64,000 nucleotides of DNA from Adhaeribacter rhizoryzae (lineage in GTDB: Bacteria; Bacteroidota; Bacteroidia; Cytophagales; Hymenobacteraceae). The notes under the pieces were generated by a model. That model did not search any database and was not told where the DNA came from. It saw only the letters and a list, made by a program, of their open reading frames with translations. The position numbers and the translations under genes were made by a program. The stretch spans positions 1-64,000 of the forward strand of contig NZ_VWSF01000003.1 of NCBI RefSeq assembly GCF_008629685.1. The letters are read 5' to 3'. This document shows positions 17,799 to 26,806 of this stretch, one piece after another; position 1 is the first letter of the stretch; each line of letters opens with the position of its first letter.

Positions 17799-18560
17799 AT
17801 GTGCGGACGCGCTTCGATTGACAAAGAAAAGATTCCCAAGCAGCACCGGTTTGCGGCCAAACTGGAGGGCGTGGCCTTTGAAAAGAACTTTGATGCCCGC
17901 CCTTCCCAACAACTCCCAATTATTCTGCCTGACTTAGATAAAGCGATTATAGCTACCTGGGCTTCTCCCGAAAAAGAACCGGATGGAAAACCTACCCTGC
18001 CCTTCAATGTCCGGCAGGAAAACCTGTTGTTTATCGCTAGGTTTCGCAGCTTATTGCCCCGCAACCGCTGCATCATCCCGATTGACGGGTTCTTTGAGTG
18101 GAAAGAAATAGAAGCCGAACTGGATGAAAATATAGTTGAACCCGCAGTCGGCTTAGGGCTGGATATGTTTGGCAACCCTATTAGAAGCAGGGCGGAGAAA
18201 AAACGATTGAAGAAAGCCAAGCCGCAGAAACAGAAATACCGCTTTACCCTAAAAGATAAAGAACCATTCGGGTTAGCCGGGCTGTGGCGGGAAAGCCTGC
18301 TGCCGGCTACCGGGGAACTGCGCCGCTATTTTACCATTATTACCACCCAGGCCAATGCGGCCGTGATGCCTTACCACGACCGTATGCCCGTTATTTTATC
18401 GCCCGAAGATGAAGCTAAATGGATGAATAATCGGTTGCAGGAAAAACAATGGTATAACCTGCTCCAGCCTTACGATGCCAAACAAATGGCAGTGATGGCC
18501 ATTGATGATTACGAAAGTACGCTAGGTAATTATGTGGCCCCGCAACTAAACTCCAGGTAA
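17799..18560 (+). CDS. SRAP-domain protein (HMCES/YedK-like abasic-site shield)
   Basis: A 253-residue SOS-response-associated peptidase family protein. The family crosslinks to abasic sites in single-stranded DNA through the N-terminal cysteine and shields them during replication. Visible residues are catalytic Cys2 in MCGRAS (after Met removal), FDARPSQQLPII near residue 33 in place of the usual N-x-x-P, IIPIDGFFEWKE with the active glutamate near residue 99, and the histidine in MPYHDRMPVIL near 191. Compared with YedK there is a basic insertion at about residues 103-150, including SRAEKKRLKKAKPQKQ. It precedes a translesion polymerase pair about 1.1 kb downstream, supporting a DNA-damage tolerance role. 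Confidence 0.9.
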   Translation: MCGRASIDKEKIPKQHRFAAKLEGVAFEKNFDARPSQQLPIILPDLDKAIIATWASPEKEPDGKPTLPFNVRQENLLFIARFRSLLPRNRCIIPIDGFFEWKEIEAELDENIVEPAVGLGLDMFGNPIRSRAEKKRLKKAKPQKQKYRFTLKDKEPFGLAGLWRESLLPATGELRRYFTIITTQANAAVMPYHDRMPVILSPEDEAKWMNNRLQEKQWYNLLQPYDAKQMAVMAIDDYESTLGNYVAPQLNSR

Positions 18561-18693
18561 TTCAGGTTCGCTGAGCAACTTAGAAACTTGCCTAACCAAA
18601 TGAATGCTGGCATTCCGTAGCGGCAAAAAGGGAGCCTTGCGTATATAGTTTTTCGGCCTGGCATTTCTTTTCATAAAGCCGCAGAAACTCCTG

Positions 18694-19041
18694 TCAGAAG
18701 GCTAAATTATACCCTAAATACTCTAAATCTACTTTCACTTCCTGACTTTCAAGGATTGTTATTTGGATTTTGTTATGCACCGCCGCACCCTTATGGGGGA
18801 GCTGGTTTAGAACGCTTAAAAGTTGGTCTAATTTTTCTTCCCGGCTACTAGCGGATAACTCGACAACATCCGAAAAAATAATTTCTTCTACCTTTTCGCT
18901 CACCGCCGCTGAAACAGGTAAAGCGCCCGACTGGTAAGCGTTGATTAACTTTTCGTCTGTAATACCAAAGAACCAACGCATGTCCGCTAAGGTCAAGTGC
19001 CTTCCTTTACAAAATGCTGTAAATGCCTCCTTCGTCATCAT
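18694..19041 (-). CDS. Hypothetical protein (115 aa)
   Basis: A 115-residue protein starting MMTKEAFTAFCKGRHLTLAD. Its first half, LTLADMRWFFGITDEKLINA, could form a helix-turn-helix-like unit, but this is not a recognised family. The C-terminal half contains KIQITILESQEVKVDLEYLG, suggesting a small beta-rich end. The gene overlaps the upstream 132-residue gene by four bases (ATGA), so the two are translationally coupled and leave the divergent promoter region in front of the polymerase operon. Pairing with a TLS cassette is a positional observation only. Confidence 0.6.
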   Translation of the reverse strand: MMTKEAFTAFCKGRHLTLADMRWFFGITDEKLINAYQSGALPVSAAVSEKVEEIIFSDVVELSASSREEKLDQLLSVLNQLPHKGAAVHNKIQITILESQEVKVDLEYLGYNLAF

Positions 19042-19436
19042 AGGTACTGAATATGCAGTTCATTTTCGTTAGCCCCGGCTTTAGGCGCTTCGTAATAACT
19101 ATCCCGGACCTGAATCTCACCGTTATCCTTAATTTCACCGGTATTATATTCGGCCAGCATGACCCTGTTGGGGGTACCATAATCTAAATACAATCGTACT
19201 TTTCCCGGACTGTCTAAGAAATTAATGGAGGTGATTCTTTTCTTATTAAAGTCCACAAATGCTTTAGCCGAAGTAAAAGTAAAGCCCAATGCTTTTAAAC
19301 TTTCTTTTAGTTTACCTGCACGGAAGGCATCTATCTTTTGGTTTACTTCATCCAGGTAAGCCTGTGCTTCCTTCGATATTTTAGCCTTTCCTTTTAATTT
19401 ACCTGATTTCGATTGTAATGCATTAACATTTTTCAT
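19038..19436 (-). CDS. Hypothetical protein (132 aa)
   Basis: A 132-residue protein with a lysine-rich N-terminus (KSGKLKGKAKISKEAQAYL), a helical middle (VNQKIDAFRAGKLKESLKAL) and a tail that looks beta-rich (KVRLYLDYGTPNRVMLAEYN). No signal peptide, membrane segment or known motif is visible. It is the first gene of a two-gene leftward unit transcribed away from the polymerase genes, and its stop overlaps the next start by four bases. I do not recognise the family. Confidence 0.6.
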   Translation of the reverse strand: MKNVNALQSKSGKLKGKAKISKEAQAYLDEVNQKIDAFRAGKLKESLKALGFTFTSAKAFVDFNKKRITSINFLDSPGKVRLYLDYGTPNRVMLAEYNTGEIKDNGEIQVRDSYYEAPKAGANENELHIQYL

Positions 19437-19490
19437 AATTCTATTTTTAAAGGTTACTACTTATGCAGTCGTGGTTAATAGTAATATCAG

Positions 19491-19538
19491 CTTGACTAAT
19501 AGCTTGAATAATAGCCTGAATAGCAGCCTATATAAAGC
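19491..19538. repeat. 12-bp imperfect tandem repeat in a divergent promoter region
   Basis: Successive 12-base units at 19491-19502, 19503-19514, 19515-19526 and 19527-19538 read CTTGACTAATAG, CTTGAATAATAG, CCTGAATAGCAG and CCTATATAAAGC. Just to the right the sequence repeats GCTAATAT three times (19537-19590) and includes the 8-base palindrome AACATGTT (19562-19569). This is the whole space between the leftward hypothetical pair and the polymerase operon, so it probably contains their regulator site. Confidence 0.6.
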
Positions 19539-19667
19539 TAATATTATTGGCTAATATATAGAACATGTTAATAAATGCTAATATATGTGGATATTTATTT
19601 CTTATATATTTAGCTTATCCATATTAATTATGTGTATTTGCTAAAATTATTAGCTTTATGGATAACT

Positions 19668-20834
19668 ATGCTGCTAACAGAAAACCGGACCATTGCCCAC
19701 CTGGACCTGGATACTTTTTTTATTTCGGTAGAGCGCTTGCGTAATTCTCAGCTTGTTGGTAAACCCGTTATGGTGGGTGGTTCTTCGGACCGGGGGGTAG
19801 TGGCCAGTTGCAGTTATGAAACGCGGTATTTTGGGGTCCATGCGGGTATGCCCATGCGCCTGGCCCGGCAGCTCTGCCCCGAAGCTTTGGTGTTGCGGGG
19901 GGATATGGAAGCGTATAGTAAATATTCCCAGGACGTGACCCAGGTGATTGCGGCCCACGCACCCGTGTACGAAAAAGCTTCGATTGACGAGCATTACCTG
20001 GATGTAAGCGGCATGGACCGCTTCTACGGTACCTGGCAGTGGACGAAAGAATTACGCCAGAACATCATCAAAGAAACCGGCTTGCCCGTTTCCTTTGGTT
20101 TATCGGTGAACAAAACCGTTTCCAAGATTGCCACCGGACAAGCGAAGCCCAACGGGGAAATACAGGTTCAACCGGAACAGGTAAAGCCATTTCTGGCCCC
20201 CTTATCTATCCGCAAGATACCGGGGGTCGGGCAGAAGAATTACCAACTCCTTCGCAACATGGGTATTCCGACCATTGAGGTGCTGACCATGATTCCGGTA
20301 GAGCTAATGCAGAAAGTACTGGGCCAGGAAGGGGTGCATATCTGGGAAAAAGCCAACGGCATTGACCGCACCCCGGTTATACCCTATGCCGAGCAAAAAA
20401 CCATCAGTACCGAGCAGACCTTTCACACCGACACCACGGATATGGTGAAGCTCAACAACCTGCTCGTTTCCATGACCGAGAACCTGGCTTTTGAGCTGCG
20501 GAAGCAAGGCAAACTCACGGGCTGCATTACGGTTAAAATCCGTTACGCGAACTTCGATACCCACACCCAGCAATTATCTATTCCGTACAACGCCGCCGAC
20601 CATATTTTAATCCGCAAAGCCAAAGAATTGTTCGGCAAACTCTATAACCGCCGGCTGCTCGTGCGCTTACTGGGGGTGCGCCTGAGTAACCTGGTGCAAG
20701 GATTCCAGCAGATAGATTTATTTGAAGATACGGCCGAAATGGCCAACCTCTACCAGGCCATGGATAAAATTCGCTGCCGCTACGGCGAGGATGCCGTGAA
20801 GAGGGCGGTGGGTTTAAAATCAGGTTTAGCTTAA
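19668..20834 (+). CDS. dinB: Y-family translesion DNA polymerase (DinB/Pol IV type)
   Basis: Starting at the ATG at 19668, this is a 388-residue Y-family polymerase that copies damaged templates with low fidelity. Catalytic acidic residues are present: IAHLDLDTFFISVE near residue 10 and ASIDEHYLDVSGMD near residue 104. The steric-gate and substrate region VVASCSYETRYFGVHAGMPM is typical. The helix-hairpin-helix segment IRKIPGVGQKNYQLL and a little-finger domain follow. Because the carboxylates are intact it should be catalytic, unlike ImuB proteins. The extra 12 residues possible from 19632 are not conserved, so the later ATG is preferred. The dnaE-like gene starts four bases after its stop, so they form one operon. 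Confidence 0.9.
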   Translation: MLLTENRTIAHLDLDTFFISVERLRNSQLVGKPVMVGGSSDRGVVASCSYETRYFGVHAGMPMRLARQLCPEALVLRGDMEAYSKYSQDVTQVIAAHAPVYEKASIDEHYLDVSGMDRFYGTWQWTKELRQNIIKETGLPVSFGLSVNKTVSKIATGQAKPNGEIQVQPEQVKPFLAPLSIRKIPGVGQKNYQLLRNMGIPTIEVLTMIPVELMQKVLGQEGVHIWEKANGIDRTPVIPYAEQKTISTEQTFHTDTTDMVKLNNLLVSMTENLAFELRKQGKLTGCITVKIRYANFDTHTQQLSIPYNAADHILIRKAKELFGKLYNRRLLVRLLGVRLSNLVQGFQQIDLFEDTAEMANLYQAMDKIRCRYGEDAVKRAVGLKSGLA

Positions 20835-20838
20835 CCTT

Positions 20839-23790
20839 ATGCTGGCCTTTGTGCACTCCTACTATAGTTTGCGCTATGGCACGTTGTCGCCGGAAGAACT
20901 GGCGCTGGAAGCCAAAACCAAAGGCTACCAAGCCTTAGCCTTAACTGATATTAATTATACTTCCGGCGTATTTCCTTTCATCAAGGCTTGCCTGGCGCAA
21001 GGAATTCAGCCCTTGGTGGGCATTGAGTTCCGGCGCGACAACCAGTGGCTGTACACGGGTATTGCCCAAAACCAGCAGGGTTTTCGGGAGCTGAACCGTT
21101 TTTTAAGTACTTACCTGCTCCAGCACCAACCCTTACCTGATGTTCCGCCGGAATTTAACCACGCCTACATTATCTATCCTTTTGCCCGCTATAACCCCAA
21201 CCATAATAAAAACCCGCTGCGGGCGAACGAATATGTAGCCGTAGCACCGGCCGATGTTAACAAGCTGCATTTTTCGGATATAAGAAAACACCCCGAGAAG
21301 CTATTAATGTGGGGGCTTTTTACCTGTAAAAACCAGACGGGCTTGGAGTTGCACCAGCATTTACGGGCCATTGATAATAACATCCTGTTAAGCCAACTCA
21401 ACCCGGCGCATGGTCTTTCGGATAATAATTGTTTTTTGCCTAGTTCTGAATTACTAATTAAATACCAGCAATTACCGGCGCTTATCCGCAATGCCGAAAA
21501 ACTTGCTACGGCGGCAGCGTTCAGCTTTGATTTTACCAGCCGCAAAAACAAATTTACTTTCACCGGCACCGCCTCCGACGACAAAGAGCTACTGGAAAAG
21601 CTGGCCTGGGACGGGCTGCGTAACCGCTACGGGGCGAGCCACCAGGAAGCGAAACAACGGGTCGCGCACGAGCTGGCCATTATCCACAAACTGGGCTTTA
21701 GCTCTTATTTTCTCATTACCTGGGATGTTATCAGGTATTCTTTATCGCGCAACTTTTACCACGTGGGCCGGGGCAGCGGGGCCAACAGCGTGGTAGCTTA
21801 TTGCCTGCGCATTACCGATGTAGACCCGATACAACTGGACTTGTACTTTGAGCGGTTCCTGAACCCCAAGCGCACGAGCCCGCCCGATTTTGATATTGAT
21901 TACAGTTGGCTGGAACGCGACGAAGTGCTCGATTATATTTTCAAGCGCTACCAAAAAGAACATACGGCCTTGCTGGGGGCCATGAGCACCTTTCAGCCAA
22001 GTTCTATCCTGCGCGAACTGGGCAAAGTTTATGGGCTGCCTAAAGCCGAATTAGATGCGCTGGTCGAACAGCCCGCCGCGCCCGGTAATGCCAATCACCT
22101 GACCGGACAAATCTTCCGGTACGGGAAGCTGCTCACCGATTTTCCCAATCTGCGCAGCATCCACGCCGGCGGAGTGTTGATTTCAGAGGAGCCGATTACC
22201 AATTACACCGCCCTGGATATGCCCCCCAAAGGCATGCCTACTACCCAATGGGATATGTACACCGCAGAAGATATTGGTTTCGAGAAGCTGGATATATTGA
22301 GCCAGCGGGGCATTGGCCACATCAAGGAATGCGTGGATTTAGTGTGGCAGAACCAGCAAATTAAAATAGATGCCCACGATATAGAGCGGTTTAAGCAGGA
22401 CGAAAAAGTCAAGGCGCAACTTAAAGCCGGCAGTACCATTGGCTGCTTTTACATCGAGAGCCCGGCCATGCGGGGCTTGCTCAAGAAATTGCGGTGTGAT
22501 AATTATTTAAGCCTGGTCGCGGCCAGTTCGATTATCCGGCCCGGCGTTGCCCAGTCGGGCATGATGCGGACCTACATCCAGCGGTTTCACGCGCCAGATA
22601 AAATCCAGTACCTGCACCCGGTCATGGAAGAGCAGCTGAAAGAAACTTTCGGGGTCATGGTGTACCAGGAAGATGTCATCAAAGTAGCGCACCACTTTGC
22701 CGGCCTGGATTTAGCCGATGCCGATGTGCTGCGGCGGGGCATGAGCGGTAAGTACCGGTCCAAGACCGAGTTCCAGAAACTGGTGGATAAATTCTTTAGT
22801 AATTGCCAGGCCAAAGGTTACCCGGAAGCGCTAACCAAGGAAGTCTGGAGGCAGATAGAAAGTTTCGCGGGTTATTCTTTTTCCAAAGCCCACTCGGCCA
22901 GCTTTGCCGTGGAAAGTTACCAGAGTTTGTACCTGAAAACTTATTACCCGCTGGAGTTTATGACAGCGGTAATCAATAACTTCGGCGGTTTTTATAAAAC
23001 CTGGGTGTACGTGCAGCAGGCGCAGAAAGCGGGGGCCGTTATTCATTTGCCCTGCGTGAACCATAGCTTTCTGACTACCGCTATCTTTGGCCACGATATG
23101 TACCTGGGTTTGATTCACATCCAACACCTGGAGCAGAAACTTGCCCAAACGATGGTAGCCGCGCAGCAGCAAAATGGCCCGTATACCAGCCTGGAAAATT
23201 TTATTCAGCGGACCGGTATTACCTTAGAAGCGCTCTTAATATTAATCCGGGTACAGGCTTTACGCTTTACCGGCCAGTCTAAAAAAGCCCTGCTCTGGGA
23301 AGCCCATTTACTGCTGGGGTATCAGGTAAACCACCGGCATACTAACCTGTTGTTCCAGGCCCCGGCTAAAACGTTTACGCTGCCGGCGCTGACCCATACA
23401 TTGATTGAAGATGCTTACGACGAAATAGAGCTGCTGGGCTTTCCCGTTAGCTGTACTTACTTTGATTTACTGCAAACGAAGTTTCGCGGCGAGGTGCTGG
23501 CTACTAACCTGTTGCCCTATGTAGGTCAAAAAGTACGGATGCTGGGAATATTAGTAACCACCAAATACGTGCGCACAGTAAAAGGCGATATCATGCAGTT
23601 CGGCACCTTTCTGGATGTGGACGGATTTTTTTTTGATACGGTGCATTTCCCGCAATCATTGAAGCTGTGGCCCTTTAAAGGTTTTGGGGTGTATTTGCTC
23701 TACGGGAAAGTCGTTGAGGAATTTGGCTTCCCCAGCATTGAGGTGGAGAAGCTGGCGAAGATGCCTTTTCAGAAAGACCCCAGGTACTGA
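20839..23790 (+). CDS. DnaE-type DNA polymerase III alpha subunit, likely error-prone (DnaE2-like)
   Basis: A 983-residue C-family polymerase, shorter than replicative DnaE (about 1150 or more). It opens with a PHP domain: FVHSYYSLRYGTLSPEEL, then GYQALALTDINYTSG and GIQPLVGIEF. The polymerase core contains HVGRGSGANSVVAYCLRITD (written across residues ~305-325) and SPPDFDIDYSW with two catalytic aspartates near residue 349. GVMVYQEDVIKVAHHFAG and YSFSKAHSASFAVESYQSLY are further palm/finger blocks. An OB-fold-like C-terminal segment follows, without the tau-binding tail of replicative DnaE. Its tight linkage to a Y-family polymerase and an SRAP gene matches the mutagenesis cassettes (imuB-dnaE2-like) of other bacteria. 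The chromosomal replicative dnaE should lie elsewhere. Confidence 0.88.
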   Translation: MLAFVHSYYSLRYGTLSPEELALEAKTKGYQALALTDINYTSGVFPFIKACLAQGIQPLVGIEFRRDNQWLYTGIAQNQQGFRELNRFLSTYLLQHQPLPDVPPEFNHAYIIYPFARYNPNHNKNPLRANEYVAVAPADVNKLHFSDIRKHPEKLLMWGLFTCKNQTGLELHQHLRAIDNNILLSQLNPAHGLSDNNCFLPSSELLIKYQQLPALIRNAEKLATAAAFSFDFTSRKNKFTFTGTASDDKELLEKLAWDGLRNRYGASHQEAKQRVAHELAIIHKLGFSSYFLITWDVIRYSLSRNFYHVGRGSGANSVVAYCLRITDVDPIQLDLYFERFLNPKRTSPPDFDIDYSWLERDEVLDYIFKRYQKEHTALLGAMSTFQPSSILRELGKVYGLPKAELDALVEQPAAPGNANHLTGQIFRYGKLLTDFPNLRSIHAGGVLISEEPITNYTALDMPPKGMPTTQWDMYTAEDIGFEKLDILSQRGIGHIKECVDLVWQNQQIKIDAHDIERFKQDEKVKAQLKAGSTIGCFYIESPAMRGLLKKLRCDNYLSLVAASSIIRPGVAQSGMMRTYIQRFHAPDKIQYLHPVMEEQLKETFGVMVYQEDVIKVAHHFAGLDLADADVLRRGMSGKYRSKTEFQKLVDKFFSNCQAKGYPEALTKEVWRQIESFAGYSFSKAHSASFAVESYQSLYLKTYYPLEFMTAVINNFGGFYKTWVYVQQAQKAGAVIHLPCVNHSFLTTAIFGHDMYLGLIHIQHLEQKLAQTMVAAQQQNGPYTSLENFIQRTGITLEALLILIRVQALRFTGQSKKALLWEAHLLLGYQVNHRHTNLLFQAPAKTFTLPALTHTLIEDAYDEIELLGFPVSCTYFDLLQTKFRGEVLATNLLPYVGQKVRMLGILVTTKYVRTVKGDIMQFGTFLDVDGFFFDTVHFPQSLKLWPFKGFGVYLLYGKVVEEFGFPSIEVEKLAKMPFQKDPRY

Positions 23791-23940
23791 AGGGTTACAA
23801 ACTTTTCTCAAGGCAATAATCCAGTGGGGCTTTAAATATAAAAAACTTATCATACCCGGTTGACCTTTAATGCTTTTGGCTATAAACCAGCAAACCTGAT
23901 TAACAGCTGGTTCCTAATTTACTATAAAAGACTGTAGCTT

Positions 23941-23960
23941 GAAGGACAAACCTTCTTTTT
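23941..23960 (+). terminator. Weak hairpin with T-run downstream of the polymerase operon
   Basis: GAAGG (23941-23945), loop ACAAA and CCTTC (23951-23955) are followed by TTTTT. The stem is only five base pairs, 150 bases after the dnaE-like stop. The remaining part of the 311-base gap (23791-24101) shows no gene, only AT-rich sequence before the next start. Confidence 0.4.
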
Positions 23961-24101
23961 ACCAGTTTCCTACTTAGTAAGCTTGGTTTACTGCTTGTAA
24001 AATACTGATAAGTCGGTATTGCTTTAAACTCTTTAAATTAGAATCTTTATTCTATACTTTTTTCAAAAATCATCCATCATTTGGTTCTGTGAATATGTAA
24101 A

Positions 24102-24701
24102 ATGAAAGTCCTGGACAATCCCAAACACACTTCGGACGAGAAGCTTCATTGGGAAATTGAAAAATTAAAGGCTGAAGTTGATACCCATAAGCGAAGCCAT
24201 TATAAGAACCCTAGTCTGATAATTACAGCCTTGCTAGGAATTTTGGGTATTTGGCTGCAATATAAAAGTTCCAACCGCGAATATCAGTTAGCTGAGATAA
24301 AAAAAGAACAGGCTGAACCGGACATCGCAAATCTGGAAGTTAAGCGGACGCAAGTTACTCTTGACATTACCAATCTTAATAAAAAAAGAGCGGAGACCGA
24401 CCAGCTCTTAGCCCAAGCGCAACAAGACCTTAACACCACATTACAGCAGCGAAAATTAGAAGAACAGAAAATCGCGGATGCTTTTAATTCCCTGACTAAG
24501 GCCCAGGCTGCCTTAGCCAAAGGACAGTCCTCAACCGCAGTGGTGGCCGCTGTTAAAGATGCAACGGCTCTGATAAAAGATGCCAGTCAAACCAATCAAG
24601 TTAATGCGCAAAAATCTCGCGCAACCTTAAAACGGATAGAGCGACTCCGAAAGGAGGTAACTTCAAAGAAGAATCCTAAGTCAAAGCTTAATGGATTTTA
24701 G
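24102..24701 (+). CDS. Membrane-anchored coiled-coil protein of unknown function (199 aa)
   Basis: The N-terminal ~45 residues are charged (KLHWEIEKLKAEVDTHKRSH). One membrane segment follows, SLIITALLGILGIWLQY at about residues 39-55, and then some 130 residues of strongly heptad-like sequence rich in K, E, Q and A (for example VTLDITNLNKKRAETDQLLA and LEEQKIADAFNSLTKAQAAL). The predicted topology is a single-pass anchor with a cytoplasmic coiled coil. No catalytic motif is visible. It is isolated between the polymerase operon and the convergent coupling-protein gene. It may belong to the conjugative element, but no direct sequence evidence links it to transfer. Confidence 0.65.
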   Translation: MKVLDNPKHTSDEKLHWEIEKLKAEVDTHKRSHYKNPSLIITALLGILGIWLQYKSSNREYQLAEIKKEQAEPDIANLEVKRTQVTLDITNLNKKRAETDQLLAQAQQDLNTTLQQRKLEEQKIADAFNSLTKAQAALAKGQSSTAVVAAVKDATALIKDASQTNQVNAQKSRATLKRIERLRKEVTSKKNPKSKLNGF

Positions 24702-24797
24702 ATAAAAATACCCAAAAACAGGTATTTAGGTTGCCGATGTTGGAGATTTATTAAGTCGTATTCCAGAGATAACTAACAGCTTTATCAGCCGTTCAAT

Positions 24798-26792
24798 TTA
24801 ATAGTTGGCTTTTTTTATAAGCAAATATTCTAATGCTGGGTCGTTAATAATTCTATCCATTTCGGCTTGCATGAGTTGGGTTACTTCCTGCTTTATTTGG
24901 GAATAATTCTTTTGGACCGTAGCGTTATCGAGCTTGCGAATAACCGGAATTTCCTCGTAACTCCTCTCCTCTTTTTTTAATTGAGCGTGGTTGTTTTGTA
25001 TCTGGCAATGAAACGCCTTTAACTCTATTTTTTGGTTTGGGTCATCGGCTACCAGGCCCACAAATTCCCCTGAAGATAGGGCGGCAATCCGGGAAGGCGG
25101 AATCGCAGATTCCAATTGCTGGGAACGACTAATGGAGGTATCGGAGCTGTTGATGGAATAGCTGGCACGGTCCTGCATAATGCGCCCGAAGCGCTCCGAT
25201 AATTGCTTGGCCGTATCGCCGGTTACCTGGCCGCTGATAATATTGCCCGTTATATTCATCAGCACATCGGCCTGCTCGCGGCCATAATCTTTGCGGAGTT
25301 GGCTCAGGTCCTGCACCCCTAAAGTAGTGGCTACCTTATTCGAGCGGGCCGTGGCCAGCAGGTTATCCATGTTGCTCAGGTAAATGGTAGGAAACTCGTC
25401 AAAGATGAGGCTGCTTTTCTGTTTGCCTTTCTGGTTTACCAGCTTTACCAGCCGGGTAACGTACAAGGACAGCACCGCCCCATAAATCTGAATTTTCTGC
25501 GGGTTATTGCCCATGCAAACCAGCTTCGGTTCGTGCGGGTTGTTAATATCCAACGTAAAATCCTGGCCCGATAATACGTAGTACAACTGGGGCGAAGCCA
25601 GCCTTGCCATGGCTACTTTGGCCGAAGCAATCTGTCCTTCTAACTGCTCCATGGCCCCGTTCAGGTAAGCCGTGATAAACGGATTAATGAGCACCTCTAT
25701 TTCGGGTTCGGTTCGGAGTACGGTAAAGAGCGTGTCATACTCCACCTGCATTAATTCTATCACATGCGGCAGCGTGCAATACTCCCCGTTCTGGTACCGC
25801 CGCAAGAACCAAATAATGGCCGTTAAAAAGTTAATCGGCGATTCCACAAAGAAATCGCCCTGCCGTTTTATCCACTCCCGGTTCAGCCCCAGCAAAATCG
25901 TTCGAGCCGATTCCGCCGCATCGGTAATGTCGGTCATGGCGATTGGGTCCAGCGGATTGCAGCGGTGGCTACGACTTAAATCATCAAAGTTTATAATATA
26001 GAATTGGGGTTCTATTGCATACCGGTCCCGGTGCTTTAACCAGGTATTATAAGCAATCCGGCTCAGGTCATCAAACTTAAAGTCGTAGACAAACATGGTA
26101 AATCCTTTTTGAATGTGTTGAGTGATAACATGCCGGATTACAAAGTAAGATTTACCTGCACCCGGGGAACCCAGCACCAGCAAACCCCGGAAAGGATTAA
26201 TGATGTTCACCCAGCTTTGGCGCACCTTATTTTTCAACCGGTAAAGGCCCGGCAGGTTAATGGAATATTCATTTTCCAGTTGCCTTTCTTCCTGCGGAAA
26301 GGTCTCGTTCTGCTGGTTAAATATGTCGTTCTGGAGTTTGTTTTTAATAATTCGGGAAAGCTGGGTACCGCCTGCCAGCAAAAGCAAATAGCCCACTGCT
26401 ACCAGCCCCATATAAAGCATAACTACCTGGGTATCTTTTATTTCCAACAGCAAAACCAGGTAGCTACCATAGTATATCAGTAAGCCGGTAAACAGGTAAG
26501 CAAAAGCTACCTGGTAGCTTAGTTTTTCCGCTTTACGACCTTTCACTCCCAGTAAGGAAATGCTTAACAAAACCATAGCCAACAGCTTGGATAACTGGAA
26601 GAAAGAGAACAGTTGCGTGTTTTGAACAATGCCTAAGAACCGGTCCGTTAGCAAGCTCGTGAGTTGCCACTCCTCAAAAGCAGCATAACCATAAAAGTAA
26701 AAATGAAGTATTAAAATAGCCAGGCTCATGATTCTGGTCATATCCAGAATTTTGCGCAGCGCCTGTTCGTTCTCTCCGGTTTGCATAGCCAT
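24798..26792 (-). CDS. Type IV coupling protein (TraG/VirD4-like, Bacteroidota MobC type)
   Basis: This 664-residue ATPase links the relaxosome to the type IV secretion channel. Four hydrophobic segments occupy the first ~155 residues (for example LAILILHFYFYGYAAF and FLLAMVLLSISL-like stretches). The ATPase then carries Walker A VLGSPGAGKSYFVIRHVI near residue 208, with FVYDFKFDDLSRIAYNTW just after it, and Walker B SSLIFDEFPTIYLSNMDNLL near 460. QDLSQLRKDYGREQADVLMN is characteristic of VirD4/TraG proteins. It lies 14 bases after mobB, the last gene of the leftward primase-mobA-mobB-coupling unit. All motifs look intact, so the element could support conjugation. In Bacteroidota literature such proteins are called MobC or TraG; I leave the symbol empty to avoid confusion with VirB4-type TraG. 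Confidence 0.88.
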   Translation of the reverse strand: MAMQTGENEQALRKILDMTRIMSLAILILHFYFYGYAAFEEWQLTSLLTDRFLGIVQNTQLFSFFQLSKLLAMVLLSISLLGVKGRKAEKLSYQVAFAYLFTGLLIYYGSYLVLLLEIKDTQVVMLYMGLVAVGYLLLLAGGTQLSRIIKNKLQNDIFNQQNETFPQEERQLENEYSINLPGLYRLKNKVRQSWVNIINPFRGLLVLGSPGAGKSYFVIRHVITQHIQKGFTMFVYDFKFDDLSRIAYNTWLKHRDRYAIEPQFYIINFDDLSRSHRCNPLDPIAMTDITDAAESARTILLGLNREWIKRQGDFFVESPINFLTAIIWFLRRYQNGEYCTLPHVIELMQVEYDTLFTVLRTEPEIEVLINPFITAYLNGAMEQLEGQIASAKVAMARLASPQLYYVLSGQDFTLDINNPHEPKLVCMGNNPQKIQIYGAVLSLYVTRLVKLVNQKGKQKSSLIFDEFPTIYLSNMDNLLATARSNKVATTLGVQDLSQLRKDYGREQADVLMNITGNIISGQVTGDTAKQLSERFGRIMQDRASYSINSSDTSISRSQQLESAIPPSRIAALSSGEFVGLVADDPNQKIELKAFHCQIQNNHAQLKKEERSYEEIPVIRKLDNATVQKNYSQIKQEVTQLMQAEMDRIINDPALEYLLIKKANY

Positions 26793-26806
26793 ATAGCAGG
26801 ATTTTA

